Source: Candidatus Puniceispirillum sp. (GTDB taxonomy: Bacteria; Pseudomonadota; Alphaproteobacteria; Puniceispirillales; Puniceispirillaceae). Taken from it: 5,853 bases of DNA. The stretch spans positions 1 to 5,853 of the forward strand of contig JADHLR010000100.1 in NCBI GenBank assembly GCA_016780525.1. The letters run 5' to 3'. The stretch's first letter is position 1; each line of letters opens with the position of its first letter. The position numbers and the translations under genes were made by a program. This document shows, in pieces, positions 1 to 5,492 of this stretch. A model generated the notes under the pieces. That model was not told the DNA's origin, did not search any database, and saw only the letters and a program-made list of their open reading frames with translations.

Positions 1-794
1 GGTTTGCCATTGTTGCAGCGATCTTTGCAGCCGTCAGCGTGATTGTCGCTGTCTGGCGGCAACAGCGTAAAATGGCGCAATCGGCATCACCAGCCCTCAC
101 CCGGCGGGCCTTATCCGGCAGCATTTGCGTCGGTCTTTTACTGCATGGGTTTTATCTTGGATGCAGCTTTTATGCGATGGCAAACGGATTGGGTGCGGCG
201 CTGACAGCGCTGATCGTTTCGACACAGCCTTTATTGACAACAGCCCTCGCCATCACCCTGTTTGGTGAAAAGCCGCGCGCCGTGCAATGGCTTGGCATCG
301 CAGTTGGCTTTATTGGCGTTGTCGTGGTGCTGTCACCATCGCTGGACACCGCGATGCCCACATTACCCTTGCTGTCCAGTTTAACCGCACTTCTGGCGAT
401 TACCGGCGGCACTTTATTGCAGAAAAAAATTGGCCATCAGATTGGCCTGCTGCACAGCAATGCCATTCAGGCCACCGCGGCAACGCTGTTTTTTGTGCTG
501 CTTATTCATACCATCGAGGTGCCACATATTGACTGGACAGCCGGTTTTATCGGCGCGCTTGCCTGGCAGGTTTTGGTGGTATCGACCGGTGCCTATATTA
601 TTTTGATGATTCTGATTAAACGGGACAGCGTCGCCGCCACAACCTCATTGTTATTTCTGGTGCCGCCAACCACCGCGCTTATCGCCAATATATGGCTTGC
701 AGAACCGCTGACCCCGGTAACATTGGCCGGGTTCGGCATGGCGTCCGCCGGGGTGTTTCTGGTGACGCGCTATGCCACCAACCCGAAGAGCTGA
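1..794 (+). CDS. EamA/DMT-superfamily membrane transporter, 5'-truncated by the window edge
   Basis: The reading frame is open from base 3 to a TGA at 792-794, giving 263 visible residues, so the start lies outside the window; the GTG at 39 is only an internal codon. The visible part is very hydrophobic, with about eight membrane-helix-like stretches separated by short loops. It carries the EamA signature across the end of the first repeat: a Gly/Ala-rich helix (GLGAALTALIVSTQP), then a loop with FGEKP and a helix beginning QWLGIAVGFIGVVVV. The second repeat has the matching pattern near the C-terminus (LLFLVPPTTALIANIWLAEPLTP followed by a Gly-rich last helix). EamA proteins are usually about 300 residues with ten helices, so roughly 30-40 residues are missing. 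Members export or import small metabolites such as amino acids, but nothing here gives the substrate. The gene ends 2 bp before the convergent transaminase gene. Confidence 0.9.
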   Translation, partial: FAIVAAIFAAVSVIVAVWRQQRKMAQSASPALTRRALSGSICVGLLLHGFYLGCSFYAMANGLGAALTALIVSTQPLLTTALAITLFGEKPRAVQWLGIAVGFIGVVVVLSPSLDTAMPTLPLLSSLTALLAITGGTLLQKKIGHQIGLLHSNAIQATAATLFFVLLIHTIEVPHIDWTAGFIGALAWQVLVVSTGAYIILMILIKRDSVAATTSLLFLVPPTTALIANIWLAEPLTPVTLAGFGMASAGVFLVTRYATNPKS

Positions 795-796
795 CC

Positions 797-1672
797 TCAA
801 CCGGCCTGTGGCTGGTAAAATTCAGCTCTGGCTGTTTCCAGATAGGCTTTGCGTAATGCCACGCTAAAGCGGCCAGCTTTGCCGTCGGCGATCACATGTT
901 GGTCAATTTTGCTGACTGGCAAAACATAGATTGATGAGGCGGTGATCAGCGCTTCGTCGGCCTGTAACACCTCGTCAAGTTTATACACCCTTTCAACAAG
1001 CCGAAGCTCCATCTGCGCCGCCACCCGCAACATGGTTTGCCGGGTGATGCCATGCAAAATTTCGTTGGTCACCGGCCGCACGAATAAATCACCATCTTTG
1101 ATGAAGAAAAAGCTCGATGATCCGGCCTCGGTCACATAACCATCCGGATCAAGCATCAATGCTTCATAGTCACCGGCCTCATGCGCCGCGTGTTTTGCCA
1201 TCACTTGGGCGAGTAAATTGGTTGATTTGATATCACGGCGCGCCCAGCGCAGATCAGGCACTGTATGCAGGGTAATGGCGGGCGGCATATCATCAACGGC
1301 GAATTTCTCGCCTTGTGTAAAGGCAAATATATTCGGCACATAGCCATCATGATAATGATAGGCGCGGTCGCCCGCACCACGTGTCACATGCAGATATAAA
1401 AACCCGTATTTTATGGCGTTTTTTTCGATCAAACGCATCAAATCAGCAAACATGCTGTCGGTCGTAAATGTGGCCGGGATGGCAATTTTCGCCAGTGATT
1501 GTTCCAGTCGCTGCATATGATAAATGAAATCAACAATCTGCCCATCAAGTATGCCAAAACCTTCATAAACAGCATCGGCAAACAACAAGCCGCGGTCAAA
1601 AATAGGCAGGCTTGCCTCGGTTTCCGGTACAAATTTGCCATTGATAAAGACAATGCGTTGCTGATCGCCCAT
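797..1672 (-). CDS. dat: PLP fold-type IV aminotransferase, D-amino acid transaminase-like
   Basis: The 291-residue protein matches the class IV aminotransferase family, which uses pyridoxal phosphate in the cytosol. Visible marks are INGKFVP at 10-16, the helix LFADAVYEGF at 30-39, the catalytic lysine in DIKSTNLLAQ (Lys149), the glutamate in YVTEAGSSSFFF (Glu182) expected to contact the PLP ring nitrogen, and ILHGITRQT (205-213) in the phosphate-binding region. The order and spacing fit D-alanine/D-amino acid transaminase, which makes D-glutamate or D-alanine for the cell wall. Branched-chain aminotransferase or another class IV activity is possible, because a substrate-binding residue differs (see findings). 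I chose the ATG at 1672: it puts the family's N-terminal strand next to the start, gives the usual length, and has a G-run 4 bases upstream. In-frame ATGs at 1714 and 1777 would add 14 or 35 unmatched residues. It lies 123 bp downstream of hflX, probably co-transcribed. Confidence 0.85.
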   Translation of the reverse strand: MGDQQRIVFINGKFVPETEASLPIFDRGLLFADAVYEGFGILDGQIVDFIYHMQRLEQSLAKIAIPATFTTDSMFADLMRLIEKNAIKYGFLYLHVTRGAGDRAYHYHDGYVPNIFAFTQGEKFAVDDMPPAITLHTVPDLRWARRDIKSTNLLAQVMAKHAAHEAGDYEALMLDPDGYVTEAGSSSFFFIKDGDLFVRPVTNEILHGITRQTMLRVAAQMELRLVERVYKLDEVLQADEALITASSIYVLPVSKIDQHVIADGKAGRFSVALRKAYLETARAEFYQPQAG

Positions 1673-1795
1673 AAGACCCCCCGATGATGCGTTTGTGTGG
1701 TCGAAACTTACCATGTTCAAACTTTTGCGGCAAATTTTTCGAAACGCCACTATGCGGCTGAACAGCAACTGAAACAAGGCAGATTTGCACCGCCA

Positions 1796-3082
1796 TTACA
1801 TAGGCTGGCCGAGATGCGGCCATCGGGCCAGAAAGCGGGCATGATCAGCCATGCTGATGCTCACCGTCAGTGACTCGCAGCCGGCATCATCAAATCTGGA
1901 GTCGCGGATATGGGCATGCGCATATAACCAGGCACGGGCGGCACCGTCCTCCGGCTTGATCTGCAAAATGGTCTGCACCGCATCACGCCCCAGATAGCTG
2001 TCAATCGCCTCTAGCACATCAGCGATGCCGCTGCCGTCCTGCGCCGAGGCAAAGACGCCACCCACATATTTTTTGCCAAGCCAGACCCGCTGATCATCAT
2101 CGGTCAATAAATCAGTTTTATTAAAGATATGCAAAACAGATTGTTGCTGGCGCATCTCATCCAGACCAAGCTCTTGCAGAACCAACGTCACATCATCAGC
2201 ATCCTCGCTGACAAATTCAGAGGCGGCGTCATGCACATGAATTAAAAGATCGGCATGCACCACCTCTTCCAGCGTACTTTTAAAAGCCTCAACAAGTTCG
2301 GTTGGCAGTTGGCTGATAAAGCCAACCGTATCAGCCAGAATTGCGTGGCGGCCGGATGGCAGCACCAATTCACGCATTGTTGGGTCAAGTGTGGCAAATA
2401 ACATATCTTTTGACAGCACCGCAGCGCCAGTCAGGCGGTTGAATAATGTTGATTTACCGGCATTGGTATAGCCAATCAGCGCAATTGTCGGGGTTTCGCC
2501 CCGCACCCGGTTGCGCCGTTGCAGGCTGCGGGTACGCACCACGTCTTTGAGTTCCAGTTTAATTTGTGCCACCCGGCGCATCAACATTCGGCGGTCTAGT
2601 TCGATCTGCCGTTCACCCGGGCCGCCCAAAAACCCGCCACCACCACGCTGGCGTTCCAAATGTGTCCAGCTGCGTACAAGCCGGCTGCGTTGAAAGCTAA
2701 GCGCAGCCAATTCCACCTGTAGACGACCGGCATGGGTCTGTGCGCGGGCACCAAAAATTTCCAGAATGAGCTGGGTGCGGTCAATCACCTTGGCGGCAAT
2801 CGCCATTTCCAGATTACGCTGCTGCACAGGTGACAATGAGGTATTGACGATCACCACCGGATCATCATAGTTGTTGGCAAGCTCGGCAAGCCGTTCCGTC
2901 ACCCCCTTGCCAAAAAACGAACCCGCCCGAACAGTTGTCAGGTTGATCGTTTCGGCATGACCGACATGAAGACCAATGGCCTCGGCAAGCAGCGCCGCTT
3001 CGCCAAGCATCTGCTCTGCCGGCCGCGTTGACGGGCTTTGACGCAATTCCGGATGCACAACAAAGGCAACACCAACTCCCAC
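1796..3082 (-). CDS. hflX: GTPase HflX, ribosome-associated
   Basis: The 428-residue protein has the full HflX architecture. The N-terminal domain (about 1-145) contains FFGKGVTERL and the family-typical TQLILEIFGARAQTHAG at 103-119 and QVELAAL at 122-128. The glycine-rich linker RGGGGFLGGPGE spans 146-157 and leads into a long basic helix. The GTPase domain follows: G1 GYTNAGKST 204-212, G2 threonine in FATLDPT 229-235, G3 DTVGF 251-255, G4 NKTD 321-324 and a G5-like ASAQDG 345-350. A C-terminal domain runs from about 370. HflX binds the 50S subunit and, in characterised bacteria, splits stalled or stress-arrested 70S ribosomes. The start is GTG: an in-frame TAA lies four codons upstream and AAGGA sits 6 bases before the GTG. 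It is transcribed divergently from the SDR gene. The hfq gene that commonly precedes hflX is absent here. No key residue is missing. Confidence 0.97.
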   Translation of the reverse strand: MGVGVAFVVHPELRQSPSTRPAEQMLGEAALLAEAIGLHVGHAETINLTTVRAGSFFGKGVTERLAELANNYDDPVVIVNTSLSPVQQRNLEMAIAAKVIDRTQLILEIFGARAQTHAGRLQVELAALSFQRSRLVRSWTHLERQRGGGGFLGGPGERQIELDRRMLMRRVAQIKLELKDVVRTRSLQRRNRVRGETPTIALIGYTNAGKSTLFNRLTGAAVLSKDMLFATLDPTMRELVLPSGRHAILADTVGFISQLPTELVEAFKSTLEEVVHADLLIHVHDAASEFVSEDADDVTLVLQELGLDEMRQQQSVLHIFNKTDLLTDDDQRVWLGKKYVGGVFASAQDGSGIADVLEAIDSYLGRDAVQTILQIKPEDGAARAWLYAHAHIRDSRFDDAGCESLTVSISMADHARFLARWPHLGQPM

Positions 3083-3088
3083 AATATG

Positions 3089-3093
3089 TCCTT
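3089..3093 (-). promoter_or_regulatory. Ribosome binding site of hflX, fixing its GTG start
   Basis: On the minus strand AAGGA lies 6 bases before the GTG at 3082. It overlaps an in-frame TAA (3092-3094), so no longer N-terminus is possible and GTG is the only well-placed start. Confidence 0.8.
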
Positions 3094-3254
3094 ATATGAT
3101 GTAACGTTTATCGGGCTTTCATAGCGCGGCATTACCGGCCTTGCCTAGCCCTAAACGAAATCATGTCTGATCGCCCGCCTGAAACTTTATCGCATAGACC
3201 AACACCACAGGACGGGCTAGACTGGCCGCCGGTTCACACAATAAATTGCGCAAC

Positions 3255-3259
3255 AAAGG
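3255..3259 (+). promoter_or_regulatory. Ribosome binding site of the SDR gene, deciding its ATG start
   Basis: AAAGG lies 7 bases before the ATG at 3267. A TTG in the same frame at 3246 would place this site inside the coding region and add seven residues ahead of the nucleotide-binding strand, so the ATG is preferred. Confidence 0.7.
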
Positions 3260-3266
3260 CAGTTCC

Positions 3267-4004
3267 ATGCAGAAAACCATCATCGTAACCGGTGCCGGCA
3301 GCGGTATTGGCAGCGCCACCGCCAACGCTTTTTTAGACGATGGCTATCGGGTTGGCTTTTTGGGACGCCGCGCCGCCACGCTTGAAGCCGCGGCCAATGG
3401 CCATGAAAATGCGTTGCTATTGCCCTGTGACGTCTCCAACCCGGCTGATGTTGATGCCGCTTTTGCCACCGCCATATCCAGCTGGGGGCGGCTGGATATC
3501 CTGTTCAACAATGCCGGTATTGGCAGCCCGCCAGCTTCGGTCGATGAAACAGATGTTGATGTGTGGATGAATGTGGTTGCGATTAACCTGACCGGATCAT
3601 TTTTATGTGCGCGCGCGGCCTTTGCACAGATGCGGTCACAATCCCCACAAGGCGGCCGGATCATCAATAATGGATCAATTTCGGCGCATGCACCGCGCCC
3701 CGGATCAGCGCCCTATACCAGCACCAAACATGCCATTACAGGATTGACTAAATCTCTGTCGCTTGACGGGCGGGCCTATGATATTTGTGCGTCACAGATT
3801 GATATCGGAAATGCACTGACCGAAATGGCGGTGCCGATGACCAAAGGTGTGCCGCAAGCCGATGGCAGCATTCGGGCCGAGGCCACTATGGATGTCGCGC
3901 ATGTGGCATCGTCGGTTCTGCATATGGCCAATCTGCCACTTGATGCGAATGTCCAGTTTATGACGGTAATGGCGCCGAAAATGCCGTTTATTGGGCGCGG
4001 CTAA
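3267..4004 (+). CDS. Short-chain dehydrogenase/reductase (classical SDR), substrate unknown
   Basis: The 245-residue protein is a typical classical SDR: a cytosolic, single-domain Rossmann oxidoreductase using NAD(H) or NADP(H). It has the nucleotide-binding motif TGAGSGIG at 8-15, CDV at 54-56 for the adenine ring, NNAG at 81-84, and a complete catalytic tetrad Asn107 (in NLTG), Ser137 (in NNGSIS), Tyr150 and Lys154 (YTSTK). GRR at 33-35 after the second strand suggests NADP(H) preference, which is an inference. Past the active site the usual proline-glycine motif is replaced by QIDIGNALTEM (178-188), and the protein ends in MPFIGRG; I associate these with one uncharacterised SDR subfamily. 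It stands alone on its strand, divergent from hflX, and its stop overlaps the stop of the opposing small gene, so context gives no substrate. It should not be read as FabG. Confidence 0.92.
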   Translation: MQKTIIVTGAGSGIGSATANAFLDDGYRVGFLGRRAATLEAAANGHENALLLPCDVSNPADVDAAFATAISSWGRLDILFNNAGIGSPPASVDETDVDVWMNVVAINLTGSFLCARAAFAQMRSQSPQGGRIINNGSISAHAPRPGSAPYTSTKHAITGLTKSLSLDGRAYDICASQIDIGNALTEMAVPMTKGVPQADGSIRAEATMDVAHVASSVLHMANLPLDANVQFMTVMAPKMPFIGRG

Positions 4005-4195
4005 TCGGCCGTCGGTTGTTTCTCGATACAGGGTGCGCCGCATGGGGCACAGGCATTGCCCAATTCAGTTGGCGCCGCCAGGCTGGACAATACCGGGCTT
4101 GTCAGATGATCGCCAATGGCCACCAGAAACAACGCCAGTAAAGCCAGCGCATAGAGTGTCCTTGGGCGCAGTGTTAATGGGTTTTTTTGCGGCAT
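4001..4195 (-). CDS. Small cysteine-rich single-span membrane protein, uncharacterised
   Basis: I do not recognise this 64-residue protein. The N-terminus is basic (MPQKNPLTLRPRT), followed by one hydrophobic segment at about 14-28 (LYALALLALFLVAIG), then a tail of about 35 residues with three cysteines in NACAPCGAPCIE (Cys49, Cys52, Cys56: CxxCxxxC). By the positive-inside rule the tail should face the periplasm. Evidence that it is real: the ATG comes 10 bp after the YeeE/YedE stop, and a good Shine-Dalgarno GAGGA overlaps that stop with 7-base spacing, the pattern of a translationally coupled operon gene. Base use matches the neighbours. A run of seven A residues (minus strand) lies just after the start, so a sequencing indel there could shift the frame, but the frame as read is coherent. 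Its partner genes suggest a role in sulfur uptake or thiol/persulfide handling, an inference from position and cysteines only. Confidence 0.68.
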   Translation of the reverse strand: MPQKNPLTLRPRTLYALALLALFLVAIGDHLTSPVLSSLAAPTELGNACAPCGAPCIEKQPTAD

Positions 4196-4202
4196 GGCGC
4201 TG

Positions 4203-4207
4203 TCCTC
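4203..4207 (-). promoter_or_regulatory. Ribosome binding site of the small membrane protein, overlapping the upstream stop
   Basis: GAGGA on the minus strand shares two bases with the TGA stop of the transporter gene (4206-4208) and lies 7 bases before the ATG at 4195. This arrangement supports translational coupling and is the main evidence that the 64-residue reading frame is a gene. Confidence 0.7.
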
Positions 4208-5378
4208 AAAATCCAAATCTGGCGCGCAGGCGAATGCCCAGAACACTGCCGGCAAGCGCCAGCGCGAACCAGATCCAGCCATGCAGACTGCCCGATGCGG
4301 TGCCTGCCAGAAACGCCCCAATATTGCATCCAAAGCTGAGCCGGGCACCAATCCCCATCAGCAAACCGCCAAGCGCTGCCGCCTGTAACTGGCGCGCATT
4401 TGGCCAGGCCGATTTGGCAAAGGCACCGGTCACCGCAGCGGTCAACCCGGCACCTATAATCATCGCAAAATCCATTAAACTGCTGGTGTCTGACAAAACC
4501 GAATGGGTTAATGCGCGTTGCGGCCCGGGCCATGTCCAAAAGGTAAAATCTTCGATCGGCACACCAATAGCGCTGGCAATTTTCGCGCCCCACAGGGTAA
4601 AGCCGAATGTGACCCCCCATGGATGCTGTGATACCCAAAAAACGCCCCAGCACAGCAACGCAATCATCGCGGTTGCCAGCAGCATTTTTCGGCTGAGAAA
4701 AAACCCCCGGCGCGCGCCGAGCCAACCAAATAAAGCGGCTGCCGACAGCAATAGCGCAAGATTAACAGCTAATTTGCCAAACCCCGACAGGCCGGCACCG
4801 ATTTCAACCTGCCCAAGCGACCCCAGCGCCAGCACCGGCGGCAGGATGATTGAACCCAGCACTGAGCCAATAACAAAAAAGGGCAGTGCCACAAGCATAC
4901 GGCCAGAGCCGCCACCAAAGCTGAACAACACGCCAGACCCACAGCCATTGGCAAGCTGCATGCCGGTGCCAAACATGAAGGCACCAATAAAAAGCGACAG
5001 CGACACCGGTGCCAATGACCCGGACGGGCCAATCCCGGCAGCACTGACCGGGATAAACATCAATGCACATAATGCGGCCAGCAAAAAATGCAGGCTCAGC
5101 GGGCTGCCATCACCGGTTTCAAGAAACCGGCGCCAGCCAGATGCAAAGCCATATTGAAATCCCATAAATGCCATGCCAAGCAGCATGCCAAGACCAACAA
5201 GCGCCAGCCCGGTCACGCCGGTATCGAGGCCAGCCAGCCCGGCCAGCACAATACCAAGACAGCTGATCAACAACAGAAGCGGTCTGTCGACCACCCGGGT
5301 TGCCCCGCCAGTAGCATGCGCTGGATGCGGTTTATCTGTAATTGAAGACGAACCGGAATTTGGAGAAGAAACAGGCAT
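4206..5378 (-). CDS. YeeE/YedE-family membrane transporter, probable thiosulfate or sulfur-compound uptake
   Basis: The 390-residue protein is very hydrophobic after a 30-residue polar, Ser/Pro/His-containing N-terminal tail, with about 10-12 membrane segments. It shows the YeeE/YedE internal repeat: the first half has FMGFQYGFASGWRRF (71-85) and GTGMQLANGCGSGVLFSFGG (137-156); the second has GLLMGIGARLSFGCNIGAFL (338-357) followed by AGTASGSLHGWIWF. The two family cysteines are Cys146 (NGCGSG) and Cys351 (FGCNIG). Characterised YeeE (TsuA) takes up thiosulfate across the inner membrane by passing it between conserved cysteines; a third cysteine near the N-terminus is not found at the matching place here. 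A nearby rhodanese and a coupled cysteine-rich small protein support a sulfur role. The ATG at 5378 follows closely on an in-frame TGA, so the start cannot lie much further upstream, but its Shine-Dalgarno is poor. SoxT-like or selenium-linked YedE roles cannot be excluded. Confidence 0.88.
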   Translation of the reverse strand: MPVSSPNSGSSSITDKPHPAHATGGATRVVDRPLLLLISCLGIVLAGLAGLDTGVTGLALVGLGMLLGMAFMGFQYGFASGWRRFLETGDGSPLSLHFLLAALCALMFIPVSAAGIGPSGSLAPVSLSLFIGAFMFGTGMQLANGCGSGVLFSFGGGSGRMLVALPFFVIGSVLGSIILPPVLALGSLGQVEIGAGLSGFGKLAVNLALLLSAAALFGWLGARRGFFLSRKMLLATAMIALLCWGVFWVSQHPWGVTFGFTLWGAKIASAIGVPIEDFTFWTWPGPQRALTHSVLSDTSSLMDFAMIIGAGLTAAVTGAFAKSAWPNARQLQAAALGGLLMGIGARLSFGCNIGAFLAGTASGSLHGWIWFALALAGSVLGIRLRARFGF

Positions 5379-5457
5379 AGCGCACCATCACATAAAATGA
5401 AAATTCATCACACCTGAAGGTCATCATGTCCAAATGCGGTGTTGTAAAACCCTATGG
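5379..5457 (-). promoter_or_regulatory. Leader of the YeeE/YedE gene, possible promoter and operator
   Basis: Because a terminator-like hairpin closes the rhodanese gene, the 79 bp between it and the transporter ATG probably holds a separate promoter. I see no convincing -35/-10 pair. A palindrome, ATGAA-AA-TTCAT (5397-5408), sits 18 bp before the ATG in an AT-rich patch and could be an operator or a chance match. Confidence 0.3.
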
Positions 5458-5483
5458 AAAATGGCCCCCGATACCGGGAGCCA
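5458..5483 (-). terminator. Putative intrinsic terminator of the rhodanese gene
   Basis: Read on the minus strand, the 9-base arm TGGCTCCCG, loop GTAT and arm CGGGGGCCA form a GC-rich hairpin with a single T-G wobble, followed directly by four T residues. It starts 9 bp after the rhodanese TAA. The U-tract is short, so termination may be partial and some read-through into the transporter gene is plausible. Confidence 0.65.
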
Positions 5484-5492
5484 TAATTCACA

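Larger units (their letters stand above)
3083..3266. promoter_or_regulatory. Divergent intergenic region between hflX and the SDR gene
   Basis: These 184 bp separate two genes read away from each other, so promoters for both should lie here. I could not pick out a convincing -35/-10 pair in either direction. No strong hairpin or long inverted repeat is visible; the short imperfect palindrome actggccgccggt (3224-3236) is too weak to call an operator. The promoter role is inferred from gene layout, not from boxes. Confidence 0.45.

Noticed and set aside
1673..1777. Upstream in-frame starts for the transaminase at 1777 and 1714
   Set aside because: The added residues do not resemble the family, no Shine-Dalgarno precedes either ATG, and the shorter protein already has the family's normal length.
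1673..1795. The hflX-transaminase gap as a separate promoter (TTGCCG, 17 bp, TAAGTT on the minus strand)
   Set aside because: The match to consensus boxes is poor, particularly at -10, so I did not annotate it, although an internal promoter cannot be ruled out.
2938..3132. A 64-codon minus-strand frame overlapping the start of hflX, with a possible leader-peptide position
   Set aside because: It runs deep into hflX in another frame, has no Shine-Dalgarno I can see, and its translation has no distinguishing feature.
3246..3266. A TTG start for the SDR, seven codons upstream
   Set aside because: The ribosome binding site AAAGG lies between this TTG and the ATG at 3267, and the ATG places the first Rossmann strand right after the start, as is usual.
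4174..4725. A 183-codon minus-strand frame inside the YeeE/YedE gene
   Set aside because: It is an out-of-frame reading of the transporter, rich in Arg, Cys and Trp with no domain; frame and motifs support only the transporter.
3991..5157. A 388-codon open frame on the plus strand opposite the YeeE/YedE gene
   Set aside because: Its translation is Pro/Ser/Ala-rich with no recognisable domain, while the minus strand encodes a clear membrane transporter with family motifs. It is an antisense shadow of that gene.
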